Source of the DNA: Charina bottae
Taxonomy: Eukaryota > Chordata > Lepidosauria > Squamata > Charinaidae
Direction: 5' to 3'
NCBI GenBank assembly: GCA_023362775.1
Contig: JALMGJ010000019.1
Span: forward strand, 1,076,501-1,140,500
DNA: 64,000 bases
The position numbers were made by a program, and so were the translations under genes. The stretch's first letter is position 1, and every line of letters starts with the position of its first letter. The notes beneath the pieces are model-generated. The model ran no database searches. It was not told the DNA's origin and saw only the letters and a list, made by a program, of their open reading frames with translations. Shown one piece after another: positions 33,410 through 45,400 of this stretch.

Positions 33410-36400
33410 GTAAGGACCCAAGAGAGCGCAGAGATCTCGTTGCTGTGCCCATGAGAACCATCTTTTAGGAACTTGGTCCTGATTACTCTGATCTGACACC
33501 AGCGCATGTAGTGCTTGATCGAGCCAAAGTAACAGAAGGTGGATTTCCGCCACAAGGAGCTTGTGGCTTAAATTATGACAGTGTTTATGGGTGTGTCTGA
33601 GATGGATGTGAAGCACTTTTCGTAGAAGTAGTTCTGTTTCAGAACGGAGCTCCAGAGAACATTTCATATGCTTGAAGTCCTTCCTGGGTGGGTGGGTTAT
33701 ATTTATTTAGAACATTTGTATGGCCACAATGGGACGCTGAGTTGCGTGCAAAAAAAATGGTCGAACAGGCAAGCATACAAGAAAAGTAACACACAGCATT
33801 AAAACCAGCTAAGACAATGAAGGGGTGATCAGAAGCAACATGCACTCTACCTCACCAGTTAGGGTCTCTCTGACCCAGGTGCCCGGGGAAAGAGCCAGGA
33901 CTTGGCCGCCTTTCTGAAGTCCCACAGGTTCAGGGCTGACTCTGCAGGAACTGGAGATTAATGTATTTATTTGCTCAAAGATCCAAATACTTCTGTGCTG
34001 GGGAAGTCCAGTCTTTAGGGCAGATTTGCCATAAGCCGAACAAAAACTAAGAGATAGGGAGACAAATGCGTGCCATAACAGATGCAGCGTTTCCCATCCC
34101 AGAGGGAGGGGTACGTTGTTTATGTGCAGAAATGCCACAAATACTATTTTAGTCCTGCAAACGTTCCGCAAAGTTTCTTACATGGACTTCTAGAGAAAGT
34201 TACGGAATTCTTTTGTCTCGGGTATGTCCCCAAATATATGTCTTTGCCAACATTTTTCGTTGCGTGAATATAACTCTTTATTCCATTGCTAGCCCATCCT
34301 GTGTGGGTAAGAGTAGATTCTTTGTGGAACCCCAGGTTGAACAACCCAATGCCCGTGTAGGAATTGGCTGTACCTGCAAAGAAACTGTGGCATATAAGCT
34401 CATACAAAATGGAGTCCGTCTGAAATACCCACGGCCAGTTCCAACTCTGGATAAAACACTTCCAGAGACGCATGAATCAAAAGGCTCAGGTTGGGTTGTT
34501 TTGGGAGAAAAATGGCATGTTTCAGAGGCAAACTGCTCCATTTCTACATCTCTGTTTGGGATACCAGCACCAGCTCATTAATTTCTGTGATTTAACCGAA
34601 AGCGCATTTAATGCCTGCAGCAGAAAAGAATAATGTAGTCTGAAGCTCTCTGGGCGTTAATTCCAAATTACTTAGTTAGAGAACTGTAGCAGCAGCGCTC
34701 GGGGGGTGTTGATGCAGAGCGGCAGTGTCAGCAGCTGGTCAGAACTGGAGACTGGTTTTCTGGCAGACAGCAGCCATATCTTGAGGATTAAGCAAGTCTA
34801 GAGCAGAAAACATTTTCAGAAGACAGGTTGATCGGGGACTGGAAATAGGGGAATCTAAGGGTCAGAGCTGGAAATCTCATAAAGGGGGGTCTGAAACTTG
34901 GTTGGGCAGACAGGAATCCAAGACACAAGGCTGAAGATCGTGGGAAAGGTCTTGCTTCCTCTCAGAGTGGAGCTGTCTAGGGGCTGTTGGGATCCTGTCC
35001 TGATTGGTCTGAAGAACACCAGCAGGGCGGGAATCTGTAAAGCTGGCCTTGAGCTGGACTCTTGGCATCATCCATCCATCCATCCATCCATCCATCCATC
35101 CATCCAGTGTTCCTGTACTGCCCACTCTAATGATTCAAGATAGACAGACAGATAAATAACACAAATATAGTTCTTGACTCCCCTTGGCAGCAGTATTAAA
35201 CTGATTTTGTCAGGGTCTCCCATCCAGTTCTGATCGGGCGAGTCCCGCTCAGCTTCTGAGCCCAGAGAAGATCAGACAGCTGCCGCCGCCTCTCGTAGCC
35301 CTCCATTTTCCAAACTTAATTTGACCTGTGATTTCTCAGTGGCCTGGTGGTGCAGAGAACAAAGGACCTGGGACCCCCGCTCTGAAGGTCTGCTTCCAGA
35401 GCCTTACACAGCTACCTTCTGTTGTGTGAAGCTGTGCAATATTGCACAACGCATCAGCAGTCAGGCAGAGTTCTGTGTGGCCTTGTTCGGAAGCCCTAAT
35501 GCATAGGTGAAAGGGCTGCAAACGGAAGGAGACTTCCCTTGCAGGGGCGGGCTGAGGGGCAGGGGGCGAGGAAGCTGCTCTGCCGGCCTCTGGCCCCCAG
35601 CAGTGGGCAAGATGTGTCTCGGAGCCTGTGGTGACGTGAGGGGGGGAGGCGGCAGCTGCTCGGCTACAACGGTGTTTTCTCCCGGTCTCTTCCTAGAACT
35701 CCATCCGGCACAACCTTTCGCTGAACAAATGCTTTCGAAAAGTGCCTCGCCCCCGGGATGACCCTGGAAAGGTGAGCATTTTAAAGAGGTTAAGCCAGCT
35801 TTAAGTGTTGTTGAAGCATTTTGCCCGCCTTTGACAAAATAAGGCAAAAGTAGATCGACCAATAGAAGAAAAGGAGCCTGACCTCCTCCTCCTCCTCCTC
35901 CTGGCTGTTCTGCCTGCGGAAGAGGCTTCTGGCAAAGCAGCACCAGATGGTGGCTGCACGGCTCCAGGGAGGGAAGCGAGGGCACCGCCTCGAGTCCTAG
36001 GCGTTCGTCGCTGTGGCCGTAGCGAGAGTGGCCTGGCTGGTCAATCGCTTTGCCCTCTCCGTCATGTGCACATTTTGAAAAGTTAATGGAAAGCAGTGGG
36101 ACGTAATATCCCAAGCTCAGTACTGCTGCTCGTAGCCTTTGGAGGCACGAAGCAGAGGAGAAGTGGCGAGCTTTGTCTCCTTAGACTCCTTTTCGTGTCT
36201 GGTGGTCATGCTCCTTGACGTGTTGATGGCAACAGCTCTTCCTGTCCAACCTGTTCTTCCCAAGAGGGCTTACAGGAGACTGAAACTTGCTTGGGATTAT
36301 GACACGGAAAAGAAAACATTGCAAGAGGGCCTAGTTGCAGTAGAAGGAAAGAGCGCGCCTCGGTGCAGGAAGTGCAGCCAACAGCTCTGCCATCGGGCTG

Positions 36401-39400
36401 CCCTGGCAAAGGCCGTGTTCCCATTCCCATTTTTCTTTTTAGGGTTCTTACTGGACGATTGACACCTGTCCTGATATGTCCCGGAAGAGGCGCCATCCAG
36501 CGGATGATGATGTGAGTTTGACTCTCCAGCCAAGATCCAAAGCATTTACGCGGGAGGAAGCGGGTCCCATTTCCCCAAGGATGGTTTGGGCCCCAAGCTC
36601 CTCCAGGGCACAGGAAAAAATGCTTCTGGTGTAGAATTCAGCCTGGGGGACTCCGCTTTCGCGTTTCGTTCTGGTTTGGCTTTTAAAATGTCTTGGTCTA
36701 TCGATGGACCCACCTTTCTTGGAAGAAGGACCTTACTAATACTTGCAAAACTCATTGGGACCCCCAGGGAGGTGGGTCTCATATTACAGAGCTAAAATGT
36801 AAGTGCTCTCCCTCGCTCCCCCCCCCCCCTCGGAAGAGGTATAACCTCGATCCCTCAACGATGGTGATTAAGATTCCCTTGGGAAAGGAGCAGGATTACA
36901 GCCCCTCTTCCTAAAAGAACGATCCCAAGCAGGGGGAGAGGGCAGGCCTGGGCCTGCAGTGAGAATGGCTGGGGGCTGCAGGCGGTTCCGAGTTCCCACG
37001 AGGAAAGAGGAAAACTTGCTTCATTTACAGCGTGAGGATAATTTTCTTTCACACAATTGTCTTAGTCCCCAATTCGGTCCAAGAGGATTCTCAGGAATCC
37101 AGGCTAGGGAATTCTGGGAATCCACCCACATCTGAAAAATGCCCAGTTTGTTGGATTAAGCAGCTTTCTCCAGTTTTGGAAACAAAGGAAAACAGACACA
37201 ACTTCCTTCACATGAATGATTATGGGTGTTGTGGGTCTTTCGCCAGCATCTGTGGCCAGCATCTTCAGAGGGCAGGAGCACAGATAGAAGCAGAACATTG
37301 CCACTCTACCTGGGCACAGAGATTTTGCTTCTATCTGTGCTCCTGCCCTCTGAAGATGCCGGCCACAGATGCTGGCGAAACGTTAGGAACCACAACTTCC
37401 AGAACAGGGCCACACAGCCCGGAAGACCCACAACAGCCATTGAACTCCGGCCGTGAAAGCCTTCGACAATACAATGATTATGGGGTTTTTTTTGGGGGGG
37501 GGGAAGGGGTTATTATTATTTTGCATTTATGATAGCAATAACTGCTAGATTTTAACAGTTTTAAATTATTCACCATGCCAAAGGGCTGTCATTGAAAGCA
37601 GGCCTGAAACCCAGTTAAATACAGTAAGATTAACTTATGAATGAATATTCATATAACTTTTCTGTTAATTTGTTAGATAAATCACTTAAAACATTTGAGT
37701 CAGGTCAATGCATGCATATGCACTTAGTCATATATAGTTGTATACTGTAAAATAATAAGTTCAATACAGGTGATTTTAAAATTGTATAGGACCCCATTTC
37801 TTTCATGTACTGTACGTATATTCACAACTCAATAGTGCACCCTCAAAACCAATTTCTTGCTAAAGAAAGACAAGGGATTTCATCGATTGAGCAACTGCTT
37901 TGTCCTCTTGTTTAGTTGATTATTACAGTTTTTTTAAACTTGCAGCCCTCATCAAAAAGTATTCATTAAATATTGGACAAGCAGCCCTTTGAAGGTTCTC
38001 TCAATATTGGAGCTGGCAGTTTTAGATAAGCGCCCCCCCCTCGTGATGTTGACCGCCACAGAGGGAGCCTCAGCTGCACACGCAACAGGAAGGCCCTTCC
38101 CTTTGGCGGCTGCGAGCGCCTCCCTTGCACCGGGGGGGGGGGGGGCTGCGCCTTGTGCAGAAGACGCAGCTGGCTTCCTTGCGATGAGGCTGCTCCGCCT
38201 GCCCAGGGCTTACCTGCCTGCTTTGATTCTCCAGCTGTCGCAAGATTCCCCGGAGCAGGAGGCAAGCAAAAGCCCACGGGGGTCCGTCTCTCTGGGTCCA
38301 GAAGCATCCCTCTCCCCCGAGTCCAACCAGCAGCTCTCGTTGCAAAGCACACCCCCCCTCGGCAGTTACGGCCAGGTGCGTGAAGTGGGCTGGGGGGGGA
38401 AGCGAAGGAGAAGGCTGGCGGGGGGCAGGAGGAGGGAGGTGCTGCTTGTGGGCGGGCGGGCGGGCAGGCGAGCTTTGGCTCAGGCAGGTGCCCGGTGTGG
38501 CCCTCGGAGCGTGGTGGTGGGACGTCCCTGGGGGCTCTCCTCCCGTTTCACGCCCCGTTTGCCCTCCGCAGCAGAGCACAGGGCCGGTGGAGGTGGCCGC
38601 CACCGTGGCCAGCGGACCAGGTCGCGAAGGGACCGACGTTCCACCTCCACACTACAGCACCAGCAATGACTTGAAGTTCTCCTACTCTGAAATCAACTTC
38701 CAGGATCTGAGCTGGTCCTTCCGAAATCTCTACAAGTCCATGCTAGAGAAGTCCTCCTCCTCCCAGCATGGTGAGTAGCGGGGCCAGCCGTGATCCGAGG
38801 GGGAGGGGAGGGTCGGCTGCGCCCGAGGCCCCTCTGATCCCAGCTGGGCGCTCTTGCCTGTTCCTTCAGGGTGGCGGGGAGCTTTGGGACCCCTTCACGG
38901 AAAGGGCTGCTGGCATGAAGTGGCAACTTCACTGGCCGTCTGGAGGAGGACTCTGTCTGCCCCCACCCCCGCCTCACCTGCTATTTTAGGAAATAACGAT
39001 GGGCAGCGGCTGCCCAGGACTCTCCTCTAACCCTTCGGCCCGCAGCAGCCACACGTCAACGTTCCAAAATTGTTCCCTAGCCCAAAGGGGCCCACCCCTC
39101 AGGGCCCGTATTGAGCGGGCTGATGGGTTGCGACGTGCACGCTGTCCGGCTCCTCTGAAGCCTGAGAGGGCCGCCTGCTTTTCTCGCCAGAAAGCAGAGC
39201 TTGCTTTAGAGCAGGGGTGGGGAACCTTTTTTCTGCCAAGGGCCATTTGGATATTTATAACCGGGGACTGGGTGGGGGGCGGGGGGGTTTCTGGGATTTC
39301 TGCAGACCAGGGGCCGGAGTTTGCGGGCGGGAGCCAATCACAAACACTGGGCGGTGGAGTTTGCAGGCAGGAGCCAATCGCGTGGAAGGGGCAGGGTTTG

Positions 39401-42400
39401 CGGGCGGGAGCCCCGCAGGCCTTAGGCGGGAGCCACACGGGCCTTATATGGCCCGCGGGCCTGACGTTGCCCACCCCTGCTTTAGAGGCGGCCTGGAGAA
39501 AAAGGCCCGCAGCTCAGCCAGGTTGGGTGGAGCGTCAGGAACGGCAGTTACCGCACAGTATGGTCCGAAAAGTCAAGATGGTGCAACACACATAAAAAAC
39601 AGGCAGGGCTTTGATCACGCCGTTGTGGCCACCATCTTGACTTTTTGGGCCACACCCTGCAGATGCCCCTGACCCGGAACCAATTGGAAACAGGAAATGG
39701 ATCGCTTTCCCAACACCGGAGATTCAGTTACATCCCCAGAGGCCGCCCCTCATCAAGGGCGGCGTTTGTCTCGAGAGGGACAGACAGTCTGCCAAAAACA
39801 CGGCCGCCGGTCGCAGGGGTTGGGGGGCAGGAGCACCGTTTGCTGTTGGTCCCGTTTCCGCATGAATGTTACCTATTGATCTCCCCTTCAGATTTCTCCT
39901 CCCTGCTGGGGGAGATGCAGCCCTCCAACCACGGTTACTACATGTACCAGCAGCCACAGGGGCCTCCCTCCGTTGGAGCCGCGCCGCCCCTCCACACCCC
40001 GACCTCCGAGGGCTGCCCGTCCCAGGGCAGCAAGCAGCAAGGAGGGGACGGCTACGGCCCCCCTCCCGTGATGTCTCTGCACCCCTCGGCCATGCAGCAC
40101 GGAGGGTATCACCAGCACCCCCACCAGCACCCCCACCCCCAGCAGCAGCCGCCGCCGCCGCAGCCTCCCCTCAACAACGCCAGCTTTGGTGAGTTCCAGC
40201 CCGGAGAGCGGGGTCCCCTTTGCGAGGCGCGGGGCTGTCCTTCTGGCCCTCGGGGCCCTGGGGGGCAAGGTTACACTTTGCGGTGCGACTTTAAGAATGT
40301 AGCGTGAGCAGGGGAAGAAGGCGTGTGCAAAAAGATGAGCAGTCTGGAGCCAGAGCAGTCGCGGCCCTCTCGGCGCTCGCTTGAGAACAAACCCGATTTT
40401 TCTTTGCAGAGCCCAGAGGAGCAGTCCATAGTCCAGGGCTGTCCACAGGGCTGGGTAAAAAAAAAGCCAAGACGCGGCCCATAGTGCGATCGATATAAGG
40501 CTACTCACCCTATAAAGACAAACTGAGGTGGTTGTTATTAATCTGCGTTACGGATCTGGACTGTAGCTGTTCTGGGAGCAGTCCGGAAGCTTCAGTAGCG
40601 GCAGAGGGCTTGCTTGTCCGAGACTGACCACGCTTCAGCAGTACGCAGGAAATGCCTCTGCGCCCAGCTGCGGGAGTTTGGGGCGTGGTAGCCGACTGGC
40701 CTGGTTTTGCAAGGGGACCGGAGGATGCCTCGTGGTTATTTTTAACGTGAGAGAAAGGAAGAGTACTGCACGAGTGGAGAGAAATCATATTAGTTGTATT
40801 TAGTGTAAAATAAATGGAAATAGGTTTTTACCCCGGTTCCGCTCCGTAACGTCGGGGCTCTGCCCGACATTCCAGACGTTGCCCGGTGGTGAGATAGTCG
40901 GTCTGGGGAACGGAGGGGCAGCGGCACCTCACGGGTCCTGTTTTGCGTCCTCCGTTTCCTAGCATTTCCCTCTGACTGGTGCTCCAACATCGATTCTCTG
41001 AAAGAAAGCTTCAAGATGGTCAACCGACTCAACTGGTCCAGCATCGAGCACTCCCAGTTCTCAGGTGGGCGGTCTTCCCCTTAGGGCAGCTCCCTCCTGG
41101 GGGGCAGACGGGCCCTGTGCACGCCTTCATGCCGGGGGGGGGGGCGGGCGGGAAGAAGAGGAGCCCTCGAGGAGGCGTGCGGAGCGGTGATTCTGATGGG
41201 ATATACGCTGGCTTAAAGGGGAAAAACCCGGGGCTTGAGAATAAACAGGCAAGAGTGTACCTTTAGGGCTAAAAGTATTTTACTTGTAGCATAAGGCAAT
41301 AATGCAGATAAAGTACATTATCGCAAAAATGAAAAAGTTGAATATACATGGTACAAGCATTGTAAAAGGAAAACAAAAACAAACTTATAAGCAGAGTTCC
41401 GTGTATTGATCCCAGGGCCAGAGCTCCTGCCACGGCCTATACCCAAAGCCAGGCATAGCTCACACAGCTCAGTCCTCAGCTGTAGAATACACGTGAAGAA
41501 CTACATGGCTAAAAGACACTAGAAATCAAGAAGCATAGAACACCATTTTGCATGGTTAGATATCCAGTTCTTCTAGCTTTCTGATTGGCTGGAAGTTAGC
41601 TGTGACTCACACAAGGCCTAAAGCACTAGGCCTAAAGTACATAGCATGACCTGCTGTTGGGTGGCAGTGCTGCATCTCAGCAAGCGCGTGATCTCCTCCC
41701 TCCCTCCGCTCCCCCTGGAGCAGGCTTCCCACGGAAGGATTCAGGAGACCTTGTTCCCATGCAATCTAGCCAAAACAATACACACGTGACCGTTGTTATC
41801 TTGCACCTGCAGTTCACGTCACCATGAGAAGCCTTTGCTTTGTAAAGGATGCAATTTGCCAAAACACTTTTGCTTTGTAGAGAAACCCAATTTACCAATT
41901 TCACATGAGAAATCTGACAGATTCCTGCTCTCTCCCTGCAGAGTTAATGGAGAGCCTGCGCCAGGCGGAACGCAAGAACTGGTCTTTGGATCAGCACCAC
42001 ATTGCCAACCTCTGCGACTCCCTGAATCACTTTCTCACCCAGACCGGGCAGCTCCCTCACCTGGGGGGCCCCCCGCAGCACCCCCGCATCTCCGAGTCCT
42101 GTGCCATGAATAGCAACAAGCAAGACCAGCCTATGAGCCAAGGTACTGAGCAGGGCATTCTGGGGAGGGCCCCATGGCAGGGCACTGTGGGAAGGGAGCG
42201 GAATGGAGCTGACGAGGCGCCGCCCCTTCGCCGCCGAGCCCCCGGGCGTCCTTTCGAGGCGAGGCGGAACCGAACCTCGGCCTCTTTGGCCGGATCCCTT
42301 TGCAGGGGAGAGCAGAGAAGCCCCGGCTGCTTTGGACGCCCCGGGCCTGCTTCGCAGCCAGACCGCCGCCTCTGAACGCAGCAAGGCGGACTCGGCGGTG

Positions 42401-45400
42401 CCGGGTGCTGCTTTGGGATGTGGCAGATGGATGGCTGTGCACGGGGGGTCCGCGGGGTCCGCTCAAGAAGTCACAGTGGCGGCAGTGGTGCGATCGGAGC
42501 TCCCCGTTTCTATTCCATCCCGACTTTTTTGACCAAGCCCTGTGGGCACCCTTGGCTGCGCAGGCGGAGGAGTACGCCAGCCACAGAGCTCGTGGTCGGT
42601 GGCCATTGCTAAGGAGGAGCAGGAGAAAGTGGCAGTTGTAGAAGTTCGATAGCACATTGCAGAAACTCCTGAAAAAATCTTACTCGTTCTTCATTAGCCC
42701 CCTTAATCAACAAAAAGAGAGGGATGGGCGGTCGGTGCCTCTTCCGGGGAATTGCTGGCAGATCAGAAGCGGCGTGCTGGGGCCTGGCTCAGGTGGGCAA
42801 GGGAGGCAGACTCCTTCCTTCTGGGGAAGCAGGGGGAGCATGCCCCTCCCCTCAAGGAACCAGATTAACCGGAGAAGGCCGCCATCACACCGTCACTCGC
42901 ACCTGACTTCCCTGCTGATTGAATGACTGCCAGGCGCTCTGCAGGGGCTGCCCTGGAAGGCCGTCCTGAGCTGTCGTTGGTCCAGAATGCAGCGGCGTGG
43001 CTGGTTAGGGCCCTTCTTGCTACGACCACGTGATGCCCTCTGGGTCCTGGTTGACCCCTGGTGTGGTTCAAGGGGTCAGTTTCCACCTTGAAAGCCCTAC
43101 AGGGCATAGGTTACTTGAGGGACCACCTTCTGCCCCACATCCTCTGATAGGGAGGATGCGTTCCAGGTCCCTTCCTTGAAAGAATGCCATCGTGGGGACC
43201 CGGGAGGCGCACCTAATTAATTAATTAGGCAAATATATATGGCTTCCCAGTTCACACACAGTGACTCCAGGTGGCTTACAAGATTAAAACCCATAAAACA
43301 AAACACCCCACGGCAGCAACAGACACACTCAAATTAACCACCTGATTGGCTCCGAAGCGACCTGGGGTCCCCAGGCCTGCTGACAAAACCACGTCTTCAG
43401 GGCCTTCTGGAAAAGGAGCAAGGAGGGGACAACCTTATCTCGGGGGAATGATGTTCCAAAGGGAGGGAGCCACCACGAAGAAGGACCTTTTTCGTGGTCC
43501 CGTTAGATGTACTTCCCTGATTGATGGGACCCGCAGTACACCATCCCTTCCCGTTCTGGTGGGCCGGGTAGATATGACTGGGGAAAGGCAGTCCTTCAAA
43601 TAACCTGGCCCCGAGCCATGTAGGGCTTTAAAGGTGATAACCAGCACCTTATTTATTTTATTAAATTTATATTACCGCCCATCTCCCCCAGCGGGGATCC
43701 TGGGCGGTGCACAATAAAATAGAATTAAAACAAATATAAAATTACAACCTTGCATTGGACCTGGAAGCAAATCGGCAACCAATGCAGCTCCTGCAGGAGA
43801 GGTGACAGATGCGCAAATCTAGACGCACGTAAAACTGCGGGCTGCCGCGTTTTGAACCAACCGAAGCTTGCAGATACTCTTCAAGGGCAGCCCCATGTAG
43901 AGCGCAGTGCAGTTGTCAAGACGGGAGGTGACTAGGGCATGGGTGACTCTGAGAAGGGCACGTTGGTCCAGGAATGGGCACAACTGGCACACAACTCGCA
44001 GTTGTGCAAAGGCCATCCTTGCCGCAGCTGCCACCTGCTCCTCGAGCAGCAGTCGCGAGTCCAGGAAACCCCCCAGATGGCGCTCCGGGTCTGCCTGTGC
44101 AGAGCAACCCCATCCAGGACCAAAGATGGTAATTCTCCGGAAGCCAAACAGCACCGAACCCAAAGCCACTTCATTATGGAAAGAAGCAAGCAGGACTACA
44201 GAAACCGCCCCAGTGAACTGGATCCAAGGTGGTCTCATAGAGATGGTACGGATTTTCAGACCTGACCCTCCCTGTCCCCCTTCTCCCCAGTGAACTCGTA
44301 CGGCCAGCCGGCACCCCCGCACCTGTACTCTGGGCCCTCTCCGATGTATCAGATTCCCACCCAGGACTCGCCAGGGTATAATCGTCCAGGTAAGGAAACG
44401 GCCTTGTCAGCGCCCCAAGCGGGGAGGGTGGCTGTGGCTCGAGCTGCTTGCAAACACTCTGTGTATTTTCCATGGCAGAATCTCGGGAGATTGGTGTCCC
44501 CACTTAATTCCTAGTATGAACTTTTAGCCATTTTAATTCTTTAAATTAAATTAGTTTTTATTTCATTTGGGGCTCGATTAAGGGGAGGGGAGGCATGTGT
44601 TTGCCACTCCTGGCTATAGTTGGGGGCGGTCTGCAGGGGTCCCGCTCTCTGTATCGTTACACACCCCCTGGCACAACAAGGTAGGCACGCGGCTCCTCCT
44701 CTGTTGCACGCAGGGCATCGAAATGGGGTGGGCAGCCGTGCGCCACTCCGAAGTGGGCGGGGCCAAAGCGGCTTCCCTTTTGTGTGTGTGTGGGTCAGTT
44801 TTAAAGTAAAAACGGGTGCTTGAACTCATGCAGAAGCTTAAGGCACCAACTTCACTTCCTGCTGTCGGACCGTTATTGTTTGCTTTCACCAAGGCCCCAG
44901 GGAGGAGGACCCGTCCGGGGCGTTTGAGGTGGGTTTCTGGCCCGAGGAGGCCACCTGGGTCAGAAGCTGGCCCATCCCGAGCAGTGTCGCGACCCCCCCC
45001 CCCCCGCAGTGGAAGGGGTGGCTGGCCGGGCGCGTCGGAGGGAGGGAGGGAGGGAACGGGGGCAACCGGGATGCGCCAGGCAGGGAGTGATGAGGGAAGC
45101 GGCCCTGGAGAAGGGCTGCTCACTCAGGGCCTCTCAGGATTTGCAGATTCTCTCCAACGCGTTGAAAGTGCTAAAGAGAAACATGCAATCTTGAAATGGT
45201 TAACGCATTTTCAAACTTTGCAGCTAGGAAAAATAATAAAATCTCCCGAGTATTCATACTGAAAAGTACAGTATGCTCTTCCTGCCCCCGATTCTAGAAC
45301 AGAGAAAAAAAGCATTTGGGGAACCTGTCTTTCCGGGACATATAATTATAAATTTTTAGGACCAATTCAACTTAATAAACCACTTCCTTCTCGTTTTCTT

